DNA of 64,000 bases from an uncultured Algibacter sp. (GCA_947502405.1 CANMZT010000001.1:310001-374000); one strand, 5' to 3'; shown: positions 44,480 through 53,604, counted from the stretch's first letter. Numbers and translations are program-made. Notes: a model not told the origin generated them from the letters alone.

Positions 44480-45133
44480 ATGAAAACATTAAATCAAATT
44501 ACATTACTGTTATTCTCTCTAGTTTTTCTAAATCTTTCTTATACACAGAATGGTAAAGATCAACCCAAGAAATCAATTGTAGTAATAGATCCTGGACATG
44601 GCGGAAAAGATGCTGGTGCAACAACCAGAACTGGTATAAAGGAAAAAGATATTGCTTTGGGTATTGCTTCTAAAATAGTGGTACTAAATAACAAGCTAGT
44701 TGAAAATCCTTTAATGTTATTTCTCACTAGATATACAGACACATTAATATCTCTAGGCGATAGAACACAACTAGCCAAAAAACTAAAAGCTGATATATTT
44801 ATTTCGATACATTGCAATCAAGCTATAAACAGAACAGCATCAGGAACAGAGGTTTTCATTCACCCTAAAAGTGAAGTACAAGCGTCAGCATCTGCCTATT
44901 TAGGATTTACCATACAAAAAGGATTGGCAGATATACTTGGTGTTAAAAACAGAGGTATAAAATTTGGTAATTTTCAGGTGTTGCGAGATAATAACGATAG
45001 TAGCGCAACTGTTCTTTTAGAACTAGGTTTCTTATCTCAAACCGATGAGGCAATATATCTATCTAAAGAAGAGTCTCAAAATGCTGTTGCTTTGGTTATA
45101 CTTCAATCTATTATTAAATTTTTGGGGTTATGA
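44480..45133 (+). CDS. N-acetylmuramoyl-L-alanine amidase (AmiC type)
   Basis: A 217-residue zinc amidase with a signal peptide. Family motifs: VVIDPGHGGKDAGA (first zinc His), KEKDIALGIASKI (zinc Glu), FISIHCNQA (second zinc His) and VLLELGFLSQTDEA (catalytic Glu). It cleaves the peptide from muramic acid in peptidoglycan. Placed head-to-head with the tra operon, it probably opens the cell wall for channel assembly, as lytic enzymes do in other secretion systems. Confidence 0.92.
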   Translation: MKTLNQITLLLFSLVFLNLSYTQNGKDQPKKSIVVIDPGHGGKDAGATTRTGIKEKDIALGIASKIVVLNNKLVENPLMLFLTRYTDTLISLGDRTQLAKKLKADIFISIHCNQAINRTASGTEVFIHPKSEVQASASAYLGFTIQKGLADILGVKNRGIKFGNFQVLRDNNDSSATVLLELGFLSQTDEAIYLSKEESQNAVALVILQSIIKFLGL

Positions 45134-45219
45134 ATGAGTTTATGTATGCTGTTGTAAGGAGCTTAAAAGAAATTCTATTAGTATTATTTAATGTTTTATT
45201 CCGAAAAATAAAATTTTAA
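45130..45219 (+). CDS. Possible 29-aa amphipathic membrane peptide
   Basis: MNEFMYAVVRSLKEILLVLFNV then LFRKIKF; the ATG overlaps the amidase stop (ATGA), which could couple translation. It has one hydrophobic helix with basic ends. No homology could be checked, so it may be chance. Confidence 0.3.
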   Translation: MNEFMYAVVRSLKEILLVLFNVLFRKIKF

Positions 45220-45317
45220 TTAAATATTGACATTTTGTCAGAATTAGATGAAATATGTCGTTTTGATAATGTTGGTCAGCTTATTGATGTAAATGTTAAA
45301 GAAATTATAATATTTAT

Positions 45318-46304
45318 ATGCAAGATCAACCAAGACTCAAAATATTGTCCATAGATGGAGGAGGAATCAAAGGTGTTTTTCCTGCTAAATTTTTAGCCTT
45401 GCTTGAAGAAGAAATAGGAGAAGGACAAATACACAAGCACTTTGATATTATAACTGGTACTTCAACAGGAGGTATAATAGCTTTAGCTCTTTCATTAGGC
45501 ATTCCAGCAAAAAAAATTCTTGAACTTTATAAAGACAATGCACACACTATTTTTGGAAAAAAGAGATGTAATATTTTTAGACGAGCATTTTATAGTAATA
45601 AACCGTTGGAAGCCCTTTTAAAAGATATATTCAAGGAATATCATAACAAAGACGAACATCCCAGAATAGATGATGCAAAAACAAAACTGCTAATTCCTAT
45701 TTATAGCTTAACTGATGGTTCAACGCAAGTTCTTAAAACACCACATGCATCAGATTTAATTTTAGATAAGCATATACCTATGTATATGGCGGCAATGGCA
45801 ACATCTGCAGCACCTACTTTTTTTAATCCTTATTCAAATAATTTTAAAAAAATTGATTCTACAACGGTTGAGAGTTTTACCAATAAAGTAGATGGCGGTG
45901 TTTATGCTAATAATCCAAGCATGATTGCACTTATAGAAGCACAAACTAGATTAGAAAGAGAGCTTTCCGAAATAGATTTACTTTCATTAGGAACAGGGCA
46001 AAAAATATTTTCCAATGCCAAGAAGAAAAAAAGATGGCAAGTTTTTTATTGGATTTGGAAAAAAAGAATTATCGAATTGTTTATGCAAAGTCAGTCACAA
46101 ATAGTTCATAATTCTATTTCTGTATTGAATAATTTTAATAACGATTTTAATTATCATAGAATTGATTTGGAGTTTGATGAAAACTTTAAAGTTGCCATGG
46201 ATGAAAAAAACGCAAATAAATTGGAGGCTTTAGCAGAGCGAGCAACCAGAGAATATCAAAAAAATTGTAAAGATGTATTGGATACCTATTTTGGCAATAG
46301 GTAG
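45318..46304 (+). CDS. capV: Patatin-like phospholipase, CapV-type CBASS effector
   Basis: A 328-residue lipase. Oxyanion-hole motif DGGGIKG (13-19), nucleophile elbow GTSTG with Ser49 and catalytic Asp192 in DGGVYANNP are all intact. CapV proteins are activated by cyclic dinucleotides (3',3'-cGAMP in characterised systems) and degrade the cell's own membrane, aborting phage infection. It is the first gene of a four-gene + strand block with a CD-NTase, an E2-like protein and an AbiV-like protein. Confidence 0.9.
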   Translation: MQDQPRLKILSIDGGGIKGVFPAKFLALLEEEIGEGQIHKHFDIITGTSTGGIIALALSLGIPAKKILELYKDNAHTIFGKKRCNIFRRAFYSNKPLEALLKDIFKEYHNKDEHPRIDDAKTKLLIPIYSLTDGSTQVLKTPHASDLILDKHIPMYMAAMATSAAPTFFNPYSNNFKKIDSTTVESFTNKVDGGVYANNPSMIALIEAQTRLERELSEIDLLSLGTGQKIFSNAKKKKRWQVFYWIWKKRIIELFMQSQSQIVHNSISVLNNFNNDFNYHRIDLEFDENFKVAMDEKNANKLEALAERATREYQKNCKDVLDTYFGNR

Positions 46305-46359
46305 TTACCTATTACTCAAAAACACTAATGAAAAGAAACCTAGAAAAAAAACTTATAAT

Positions 46360-47370
46360 ATGGCAAACTGTAATAAACTTTTTAAAGACTACAATGGTAA
46401 TTTAACAATCAAGTCGGCAAAAAAAGACCGTCTGAAGGAGTCAAAAAGAGTATTAAGAGATAGAATTAGAAAGTATTTCAAAGATAATCATCCAGAGTAT
46501 GTGCCTGAGTTTTATATTCAAGGTAGTTACAAAATGAAAACTACTATTGTAACGAAAGATGATGATTGTGATTTAGATGATGGTGTCTATTTTAAAAGAG
46601 AAGTAGGAGTAACTGGTACAACACTTCAAAAATGGGTTAAAGAAGCAGTAATTGATGCTACTTCCGCCGACCCTCAACATAGAAAAAGATGTGTTAGGGT
46701 TATTTATGCAGCAGATTATCATATTGATTTTCCAGTTTACTATTTTCAAGAAGATTGGGAGCATCCTCGTTTAGCAGTTAAAGATGAGGAATTACAAGAG
46801 AGTGATCCAAAAGAGGTTATTGATTGGTTCGCTAGTGCTAAAGATGGGAATGGTCAATTAGTGAGAGTAGTAAAGTTTTTAAAGGGTTGGGGAGATTTCA
46901 AAAGAAATAAAATGCCAAGTGGCCTAGCTATGTGCATATTGGCTGAAAAAAATATTAAATATAACGATAGAGATGACATTTCGATAAAAGAGACATTAGA
47001 AGCTATTAAGACGACATTAAACGATAGTTTTGAATGTATTGTTCCAGGAACACCATATGATGATTTATTTTCAGAGTACGATGATTCCAGAAAAAATAAT
47101 TTTCTTTCAAATCTTGACGACTTTATCGAAGATGCTACAAAAGCAGTTGAAGATGAGCCTAATCAGTTAAAATCAAGTAAACTATGGAGGAAACACTTTG
47201 GAGATAAGTTTCCATTAGGAGCAGATGAAGATGTTGACGCTAAAGAAAAAGCATTACTAGCTCAATCAGCAAGTATTCTATCAGGTACTGCGCATACAAA
47301 AAGAGATGGGTCAATAAGTGATTCAGGAAGTGTGAAAAATAAACCGCATACTAATTATGGCGGGAAGTAA
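46360..47370 (+). CDS. DncV-like CD-NTase (CBASS cyclic dinucleotide synthase)
   Basis: A 336-residue nucleotidyltransferase. The start at 46360 (MANCNKLFKDYNGN) is preferred over 46273, which would overlap the patatin gene and add a hydrophobic leader foreign to the family. Catalytic features: GS at 55-56, DLD (Asp71, Asp73) in DCDLDDGVYF, and a third Asp (123) in YHIDFPVYYF. The DLDDG pattern is that of DncV, so 3',3'-cGAMP is a reasonable guess for the product. The last residues overlap the E2 gene; the C-terminal tail (NYGGK) could be a target for E2-mediated conjugation. Confidence 0.92.
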   Translation: MANCNKLFKDYNGNLTIKSAKKDRLKESKRVLRDRIRKYFKDNHPEYVPEFYIQGSYKMKTTIVTKDDDCDLDDGVYFKREVGVTGTTLQKWVKEAVIDATSADPQHRKRCVRVIYAADYHIDFPVYYFQEDWEHPRLAVKDEELQESDPKEVIDWFASAKDGNGQLVRVVKFLKGWGDFKRNKMPSGLAMCILAEKNIKYNDRDDISIKETLEAIKTTLNDSFECIVPGTPYDDLFSEYDDSRKNNFLSNLDDFIEDATKAVEDEPNQLKSSKLWRKHFGDKFPLGADEDVDAKEKALLAQSASILSGTAHTKRDGSISDSGSVKNKPHTNYGGK

Positions 47371-47827
47371 ATTTCATAAAAATAGAACCCAAAAATCATC
47401 AAGAGCAGATTTAATTAAAAGAGCTATTTTAATCCGTGAAAAAAAATTACTCAAGATGTATTTTGATTTTTTGGATTGCAGTATTATTAAAGGTGTACTT
47501 ATTGTAAAAGGTATTTGTAAGCCAACAGACCAATCACCAGAATACCAGTATACTTTAACTTACAATGCTTTGACACCACCAAAGATTTTAGTTGATTCAC
47601 CACAAATTGAGTACAACGACGAAATACATATGTTTCCATCAGATAATTCACTTTGTCTATATCATGCTAAGTCAGATGATTTAGTTTGGGATTCACGAAA
47701 TCATAATCTCTATGATACTATTATCCCTTGGACTCAAGAATGGTTCGTTTATTATGAACTGTACAATATAACTGGTAAATGGGAACATCCGCATATAGAT
47801 CATAGGCTAAACAAATTAGTAGAATAA
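47357..47827 (+). CDS. Stand-alone prokaryotic E2-like CBASS protein (type II short)
   Basis: A 156-residue protein with the E2-type active site: HMFPSDNSLCLYH, with predicted catalytic Cys100, then a later helix PWTQEWFVYYELYNITGKWEHP. In type II CBASS an E1-E2 fusion (Cap2) normally conjugates the CD-NTase; here no E1 or JAB protease gene is seen, which fits the short E2-only type. It probably links to the CD-NTase C-terminus to prime it. It overlaps the CD-NTase gene by 14 bases, so they are translated together. Confidence 0.85.
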   Translation: MAGSKFHKNRTQKSSRADLIKRAILIREKKLLKMYFDFLDCSIIKGVLIVKGICKPTDQSPEYQYTLTYNALTPPKILVDSPQIEYNDEIHMFPSDNSLCLYHAKSDDLVWDSRNHNLYDTIIPWTQEWFVYYELYNITGKWEHPHIDHRLNKLVE

Positions 47828-47855
47828 TTGCTGTAAAAATTAAAGTATTAATACA

Positions 47856-48587
47856 ATGCAAGAAGTGACTTTTATTAATTTATCTAAAGCGAAATCTAAA
47901 GATTTAAACATTAACATCTTTGAAAATGCAAAACGTTTAAAATCTGATTCTTCAGTATTAGTTGATGTAAACAAATCATATAGTAGCGCAAGTTCTTTAC
48001 TTATTTTGAGTTCCGAAGAAGTCATAAAAGCAATATTGGTATTATTGCATAGTCATGGGTACAGAGTGTATTTACTTAAAGATGCTAAAGGGTTTTTTAA
48101 AAATCATGAAATAAGGCATTCACTTCAAATGCTTATTGAAACTGGAATGTCTCTATTTGATACAATTGATAACTGGGAAAACAGAAAATTAAAAAAGCAA
48201 ATTTCTAACACGAAAAAGAAATGGCTTAATAATACATTACAATTTTTATCTGATGCAGCATTTGTATTGTCAAATGTTAGTACTGCAATTAATAGGATTG
48301 AGGGCATCAAAAAGTTCAACGACTTAAAAAATGCAGGTTTTTATGTAGATTATAGAAATGAAATTTTAATTCCACAAAAAACTGTCAATAAGGAGGATTA
48401 TAATTCGATTTTAGATACATCAAACCGACTGATTATATTTTATAAACAATTGAGAATTTTGTTTCATCCTTCAATCAGAAAGCATTTGTCAAATGATAAG
48501 ATTGAAGAAATAAAAAATGGGCTACATACCTTCATAAATGAAGCTTTAAAAGACTTTTCTTTTAAGGAGATAAATAAAATTAAGTAG
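47856..48587 (+). CDS. AbiV-like (HEPN-type) abortive infection protein
   Basis: A 243-residue helical protein. The segments SYSSASSLLILSSEEVIKAILVLLHSHGY and FFKNHEIRHSLQML fit the AbiV pattern, in which a helical domain and a following H(x)nH-like motif resemble HEPN proteins. AbiV of Lactococcus blocks phage protein synthesis. It lies 28 bases after the E2 gene, suggesting a second effector or accessory in the same CBASS block. It converges with the EEP gene with one base between the stops. The family assignment is moderately sure. Confidence 0.68.
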   Translation: MQEVTFINLSKAKSKDLNINIFENAKRLKSDSSVLVDVNKSYSSASSLLILSSEEVIKAILVLLHSHGYRVYLLKDAKGFFKNHEIRHSLQMLIETGMSLFDTIDNWENRKLKKQISNTKKKWLNNTLQFLSDAAFVLSNVSTAINRIEGIKKFNDLKNAGFYVDYRNEILIPQKTVNKEDYNSILDTSNRLIIFYKQLRILFHPSIRKHLSNDKIEEIKNGLHTFINEALKDFSFKEINKIK

Positions 48588-48588
48588 T

Positions 48589-49707
48589 TTAAATATCAAT
48601 ATTCCCCCAAACCAAAGGATGCTCACTAGCAGCAACATTTCTATTGGAAACAGATTTATAGATAGACCATTGCGGATGTTTTTCTGGCCACATCGCTTTG
48701 CGATTTAAGCCACTATCTTTCATTTTATTGAATAGAGCAGGCGAGAAGAGCATATAGTCTTTCTGCTTAATATTTACGCCCATTCTGTAAGCACCTAATC
48801 TGAAATAAGTACCATCATTTCCTTTGTCAATATCCACTTCAAAAGACAGGTGTTTCGTGATGTCTTTCAGGTCTGTATCTTGTATTAAAGGAGATAGAGA
48901 ATTACAATAAGATGGCGCGTTAAATGTACCTGCGATGATGATATTATTTTTGCCTTCAGCAATCAACTTTTTGTAAACTTCAGCAATCTTATAAACTTGT
49001 TTTTTTCTAATTTTATCAGACTGTTTTCTGTCTTTTGTAGGCTTTCTTAAATAAGCATTTAGTAACCAAATAGTTTCTTTTGATGGTGTGCTAATTTCAT
49101 ATTCAATCAAATTTTTGCCATCATCATTAGTTGCTGAATTGATATTATGAGTTCTAACAGCATCTAGATTATAGCCTTGTCGCAATGCTATTCCCATTTC
49201 TAAACTATTCATATCATTGCCTTGAATCACAAAAGAGTGGTTAAAAGGCTTGCAATCAAACTCTGGTAAAATGAGCTGGTTAAAGTCCTCAAACGATGCT
49301 CTGTCCTCAATTTCTTGTAGCAGTAAAATATCTGGATTTACATTGGCGATAACCTGAGCTTTATGTTGTGTGGACTTTGGATGAATAGGAACGGTTTGTA
49401 GTTTTATCCATCCATTCCAATCTGTGAGATTACCAGCTTTATTGTCAATGGAATGGCTTAAACCTTTCATAAACAGAAAACCTGCTTTTCGTCTCAAAAC
49501 AGCATAAGGACGAGGACTTGATTTTTCAAAACCAATTAAAAATGATAATTCTCTAATCCGATCTTGCTGGTTCAATGATTTAGAGGGTTCAAGCATGAGT
49601 TCGTCAAGCTCAATTGTCCAATTGGCAGTTAGATTTTTGGTTAGTTTTTCTAGAAGACTTCTGTCTCTATGGAATAAGTTCTGGACATTAAAAGTTGCTA
49701 TTTTCAT
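48589..49707 (-). CDS. Endonuclease/exonuclease/phosphatase (EEP)-fold protein with altered active site
   Basis: A 372-residue EEP-fold protein: the N-terminal KIATFNVQNLF, LLLQEIEDRASF (metal Glu kept) and a C-terminal SEHPLVWG are recognisable. Three usual catalytic residues differ: the GDFN motif reads GTFN (IIIAGTFNAPS), the SDH motif reads SEH, and the NxH position reads NAYLRKP. It may therefore be catalytically weak or have another role. Element proteins of this fold are common beside DnaC-like genes in Bacteroidetes. It is first downstream of the replication pair on the minus strand. Confidence 0.8.
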   Translation of the reverse strand: MKIATFNVQNLFHRDRSLLEKLTKNLTANWTIELDELMLEPSKSLNQQDRIRELSFLIGFEKSSPRPYAVLRRKAGFLFMKGLSHSIDNKAGNLTDWNGWIKLQTVPIHPKSTQHKAQVIANVNPDILLLQEIEDRASFEDFNQLILPEFDCKPFNHSFVIQGNDMNSLEMGIALRQGYNLDAVRTHNINSATNDDGKNLIEYEISTPSKETIWLLNAYLRKPTKDRKQSDKIRKKQVYKIAEVYKKLIAEGKNNIIIAGTFNAPSYCNSLSPLIQDTDLKDITKHLSFEVDIDKGNDGTYFRLGAYRMGVNIKQKDYMLFSPALFNKMKDSGLNRKAMWPEKHPQWSIYKSVSNRNVAASEHPLVWGNIDI

Positions 49708-49720
49708 AATTTCTAAATTT

Positions 49721-50377
49721 TTACTTTCGTTTATCGTTAGTATCTTGATCGAATGCTACGAGATTGAATAATTCTCGCATCCTACTTCGGACTCTATTGC
49801 CATATAAATCTTCCAATTCTTCAGCATTTAGGTTTGTAGTAGCGTGTGTTTTTATGTGATGGTTTATAAAAAGTTCGTGACGTGAGAGAAGAATTTCGCC
49901 CATGACATTACAGTCCTTTCCGTAGTGTCTTCCAATAGGTTCAACGCCTAAATCATCAAAACAGAAAAACTGTCTACAACCATAATCTTCAATGGTTTTG
50001 TAGCCAATATGATTAAAGCCAAATACGATATTTCTGGAAGGAATTAGGATGTATGGTTTTTGTAATGGGACAATGTTTTTTAGCAAAATCATTAAGCTTG
50101 TTTTGCCACAGCCAACAGGACCAGAAAGTAAAATACCTTTATTTGGATCAATCTCATTTTTCTCGCAATTTTCTTTGTCTTTTATGAAATAATGGCAGAG
50201 TTTTAAAATGATTGGATGGTCTTCTTCGTAGATTTTAAAACCGTTTCCAAAACGCATTTTTCCTTTAACATCGAGGTAGATTAAGATTTTTTCAAAATCG
50301 TACATCACTTCTTTGCCATCAAATGTGCCAATATCATACGTTTTGTGTTCTTCAACTATTTTACAAGGGTTGACCAT
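49721..50377 (-). CDS. DnaC/IstB-like AAA+ ATPase
   Basis: A 218-residue ATPase. Walker A GPVGCGKTS (about 89-97), Walker B CFDDLG, and the end segment HATTNLNAEELEDLYGNRVRSRMRELFN (sensor and Arg finger) are the DnaC/IstB pattern. It may load the host helicase onto the element's origin. Its start overlaps the replication HTH gene by 17 bases, a classic initiator plus loader pair. Confidence 0.85.
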   Translation of the reverse strand: MVNPCKIVEEHKTYDIGTFDGKEVMYDFEKILIYLDVKGKMRFGNGFKIYEEDHPIILKLCHYFIKDKENCEKNEIDPNKGILLSGPVGCGKTSLMILLKNIVPLQKPYILIPSRNIVFGFNHIGYKTIEDYGCRQFFCFDDLGVEPIGRHYGKDCNVMGEILLSRHELFINHHIKTHATTNLNAEELEDLYGNRVRSRMRELFNLVAFDQDTNDKRK

Positions 50378-51008
50378 AATCTTTGTTTTTATTGGTTCTC
50401 AGGTTGTCCTTTTTTTGAGGAACTGCATCTGCAGTTTCAAATTCATTGGCTTTTAGCATCCAATTACTCGCTGTAGCATGCCAATCTTCAATTTTTATTT
50501 TACCACCAATTTTCCAACCGATGCCTTGGTAATGGTTGTAGAATTTCTTGGCTTCATTATCTGGCCATTTTTTCTTTTTAAAAAAATTAATGACTTCAAA
50601 TTCATTTTTTGGTAGCTTAGTTTTATTTATGTTTTCTATTTGTTTATTAATGTTTGTATTACGTATCAATGCTTGTTCACTACTTGTTTCAAACTCATTC
50701 ACAACTTGTTCAGAGGTTGTACCGAAATTGAACAACTTGATTTTACTGCCTTTATATGGATTGTGTGAAGGGAAATATTTTAGATAATTCCATGAATCCA
50801 TCTGTTTTAAACAGCGATGATAAGTTGCTGTCGAACCAATTTTTGAAAGTTCCATAACTTCTTGTCTGTCTATGTAAAATTCTTCTCGAAATCGGTTTAA
50901 ATTCCAAAACTGAAACAAAGCCATATATAAGCTTACATGAGTTGTATTTAACCTTTTGTCTGCATAGACTTTTTGAAATACAGCATTGAGATGTTTTATA
51001 TAATTCAT
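50361..51008 (-). CDS. Replication-initiation-like winged-helix protein
   Basis: A 215-residue protein. The N-terminal HVSLYMALFQFWNLNRFREEFYIDRQEVMELSKIGSTATYHRCLKQM has the pattern of a DnaD/replication-initiator winged helix. The C-terminal part WPDNEAKKFYNHYQGIGWKIGGKIKIEDWHATASNWM resembles the DnaD-like domain of Bacteroidetes element proteins. Together with the DnaC-like gene it could prime replication of the excised circle. The middle is a Ser/Asn/Lys-rich linker. Confidence 0.75.
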   Translation of the reverse strand: MNYIKHLNAVFQKVYADKRLNTTHVSLYMALFQFWNLNRFREEFYIDRQEVMELSKIGSTATYHRCLKQMDSWNYLKYFPSHNPYKGSKIKLFNFGTTSEQVVNEFETSSEQALIRNTNINKQIENINKTKLPKNEFEVINFFKKKKWPDNEAKKFYNHYQGIGWKIGGKIKIEDWHATASNWMLKANEFETADAVPQKKDNLRTNKNKDYGQPL

Positions 51009-51014
51009 ACATCC

Positions 51015-51296
51015 TTAATCGATTTTGTGGTGTACTCGGTTATTGTCCATGACTTTCTGAATTTCTTCGGAATCATAAAAAATGATACCACCTACCTTTG
51101 TATAAGGAAGTGTTCCTTTAATTCGAAGATTCTGTAAAGTGCCAGGACTAATTTGAAGTAAGTCCATAAGTTCTGAGGATTTTAGATATTTCTTCAGTTT
51201 ACCTTGCGCTTGTTTACTTAAAAGTTTTTTGATATCGTCGAGCAGTTCAAGTTTGAAATCTCTAAGATCATCTGTAGTAATAATTGTTGCTGGCAT
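51015..51296 (-). CDS. xis: Excisionase-like helix-turn-helix protein
   Basis: A 93-residue protein with a MerR/Xis-type HTH: KYLKSSELMDLLQISPGTLQNLRIKGTLPYTKVGGIIFYDSEEIQKV. The last part is the wing. Such proteins assist excision of Bacteroidetes conjugative elements and often control transfer genes. It lies seven bases from the replication gene start and forms one operon with it. Confidence 0.82.
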   Translation of the reverse strand: MPATIITTDDLRDFKLELLDDIKKLLSKQAQGKLKKYLKSSELMDLLQISPGTLQNLRIKGTLPYTKVGGIIFYDSEEIQKVMDNNRVHHKID

Positions 51297-51577
51297 AGTA
51301 GAACTATTTTTAGAAAAGGACTACCATTTTGCTTTTAACTAAAATGATAGCCCTTGACCTGATTTGACTTTCGTTCTACAAATTTGAATAGTATTGATGG
51401 ATTTTAATCACAAGTAAGACCAGAGTACGGTCAAATTTTAACATTTTTAAATTTGATGCTATTTGTTGGGTTTTGATGTTGTTATAAGTGAATTGCTGAT
51501 TGGGAAAAGGCGATAATTGGAATAAAAACATGAAAGCAGGAGGTCAACCGCATGTGGTTATAAAAATGAAGATTTTT

Positions 51578-52405
51578 TTATTCTTCAGCGCTATCCATTT
51601 GAAGAAGTAAACCATTGGATAAATCATCCAAAAATTTAGTTCTGCTTATTTTCCGAGATTTGATTTCAGAGAATATTTTATAGAAATCCCCAATATCAAA
51701 ATGTAATACTTTTTGTAAAGCTGTTGCAATTTCTTTAATATCTACATTACCATTATTAATTACACGATTAAAATAAAGTGCATAGATTAATTCTGTTAAT
51801 GCAGATTTTGAAGATGTCCATTTTAGATTTGTATTAACAACTTCATTAGTAGATTTTCTGTTCTTTATTTTATCAAGCCTAAATTTTAAATAATTTATAA
51901 AAAGCTTATAAGCTCTAATCTTACCTAAGAGCATATCACGAGGTGTACTGAAATCTGGATCTTGGAAATAAAACTTAGATGATGTGATTGAAAAATTATC
52001 TAAATGCCCTCTGGTGTAATATTGTTTATCAAAATGGTAGAGTTTCGCCTCTACATACTGATTGAAATCAATATTGTATAAATAAAACCGATTGAGCTTT
52101 CGAAGTTTTTTTCTCAATGCTTTTTCTTGGTCTTGAACATTTGATCTTGGAAACTGAAGTTCAAAAGACCGTATTTCGGTATAATAGATAAGTTGAATTA
52201 AAGAGGTTTGTTTTTGATGTTTGAAGAATTCTACTTCCTTTGGAATTGAGACAAAATCAGTTTTAATAATAGCTTTTCTAAAATCATTTAATGTATTGCG
52301 TGATAGGATGATGATTTGTCTAGACGTGTCAAGAATGGATGAAGAACTTTGTTCAATTTTTTCAAGTTCATTAGTGTAAATAGTATTGCGTAAGGTAAAA
52401 TCCAT
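51578..52405 (-). CDS. rteC: RteC-family regulator
   Basis: A 275-residue protein; the ATG at 52405 is used. SIPKEVEFFKHQKQTSLIQLIYYTEIRSFELQFP, RKLNRFYLYNIDFNQYVEAKLYHFDKQYYTRG and the C-terminal LTELIYALYFNRVINNGNVDIKEIATALQKVL match RteC, which activates excision in CTnDOT. The partner two-component genes rteA and rteB are absent from the window. It is monocistronic, with gaps of 281 bp to xis and 192 bp upstream. Confidence 0.87.
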   Translation of the reverse strand: MDFTLRNTIYTNELEKIEQSSSSILDTSRQIIILSRNTLNDFRKAIIKTDFVSIPKEVEFFKHQKQTSLIQLIYYTEIRSFELQFPRSNVQDQEKALRKKLRKLNRFYLYNIDFNQYVEAKLYHFDKQYYTRGHLDNFSITSSKFYFQDPDFSTPRDMLLGKIRAYKLFINYLKFRLDKIKNRKSTNEVVNTNLKWTSSKSALTELIYALYFNRVINNGNVDIKEIATALQKVLHFDIGDFYKIFSEIKSRKISRTKFLDDLSNGLLLQMDSAEE

Positions 52406-52597
52406 CACAAAAGTTTAGTTATACACGCGGCACCCAATAGATAATCTATTGATTTTTAATAGTATTTGGTAGATTTTAGGTTAGTTTAATAAAGATGGTT
52501 AGAAATTCATGAATGAAGGACAATAAACTGTGTAAATTTTGCGTATTTGCTATGTGAATTTTATTCACAATTCATAAATACTATTCAAATTAGTTTA

Positions 52598-53512
52598 TTA
52601 ATTCACTTTATCAATAAGTTCTTGTCTGCTCGAACAGTTTGATTTGTTAAAGATATTAGAAGCGTGCTTTCTAACTGTACCATAGGATATAAACATGTTT
52701 TCAGCTATTTTTTTATAACTGTAGCCTTCTATTATCTGAAGTACAATTTCATTTTCTCTATTTGTAAGACCGTATAGGTCTGCAATATCTTGATCTAATT
52801 TATAAGTGTTCTTTAATCGATATAAATAACTATTTACTTCCATTATGGTCACAAAAAAGAAGGAGGATGTCATTATGGAATGCGTAATTGGTTGAAAATC
52901 GCCAAAATAAGTTAATGCTGGAAGCATAACTAAAGAAAATATTGAACTTAAACCTAAATTCGTTTGAATTATAAAATAGCTGTCTCTTTTGGTTTTCTTT
53001 TTAATCACTTGAAAGAAATACACAATAAAAACTATGGAAAGTATAGTAGGGAAAATTAGAAATAGACTTCTAGCGAAATCTAGAGAGCCTGTATAGTAGT
53101 ATGGAATAATAAAAAGTAACGCAAAACAAAGGGAAAGAATGATAATCAAGTTCTTTATTTTGAAAAATGTATTCGGTGTTTTAATATTAAATTCTTTATA
53201 CAAATACCAAACTAGATAGATGCACATTAATATTGAAATAGTATAAGTTATTACATATTGAATAATTTTAGGACCAGGAAAGTTGTCATCTGGTAATAAG
53301 CCATTCAAAATATTGTACAGTAGAAAAATAATAGCTAAAATTAGATAGCGATACTTGGATTGAACGTTTTGACGCTTACCTAATCCAATATTAAAAAGTT
53401 GAAAAATAATGATGATGCCAATAACTATGCACAAGAAAAGTACTACCCAATGCATAGAAGAAGCGTAGGTGTATTCTGGGACAAATCGATATTTTTGAAT
53501 TAAGTAAAACAT
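52598..53512 (-). CDS. Membrane-bound LuxR-type transcription regulator
   Basis: Multi-pass membrane protein (about seven helices, residues 20-210 of this start) with a C-terminal LuxR HTH: LTNRENEIVLQIIEGYSYKKIAENMFISYGTVRKHASNIFNKS. The DNA-binding domain is thus held at the membrane. The start at 53512 (MFYLIQKYRFVPE) is preferred: the frame is open to 53587, but a promoter-like box at 53559-53566 would place the transcript start between the two. It is divergent from the D-cysteine desulfhydrase-like gene and may control it. Confidence 0.75.
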   Translation of the reverse strand: MFYLIQKYRFVPEYTYASSMHWVVLFLCIVIGIIIIFQLFNIGLGKRQNVQSKYRYLILAIIFLLYNILNGLLPDDNFPGPKIIQYVITYTISILMCIYLVWYLYKEFNIKTPNTFFKIKNLIIILSLCFALLFIIPYYYTGSLDFARSLFLIFPTILSIVFIVYFFQVIKKKTKRDSYFIIQTNLGLSSIFSLVMLPALTYFGDFQPITHSIMTSSFFFVTIMEVNSYLYRLKNTYKLDQDIADLYGLTNRENEIVLQIIEGYSYKKIAENMFISYGTVRKHASNIFNKSNCSSRQELIDKVN

Positions 53513-53546
53513 ATAACCACATGTACAACAATAGTTTAACTTAAAA

Positions 53547-53588
53547 TTTCGAGAGTAATAAATATAACTTATCTTAGTGTGAATCAAA
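53547..53588. promoter_or_regulatory. Overlapping divergent promoters
   Basis: Rightward: TTTC (53547-53550), 19 bases, TATCTTAG (53570-53577, one mismatch). Leftward: TTTG (complement of 53585-53588), 18 bases, TATATTTA (complement of 53559-53566, one mismatch). The overlap implies that the two genes compete for or share control. Confidence 0.45.
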
Positions 53589-53604
53589 AATTATAAAGCG
53601 TAAA

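Noticed and set aside
46273-46359. Upstream extension of the CD-NTase (hydrophobic MYWIPILAIGSYLLL leader)
   Set aside because: It overlaps the patatin gene and would put a membrane leader on a cytoplasmic enzyme; ATG 46360 gives the usual N-terminus.
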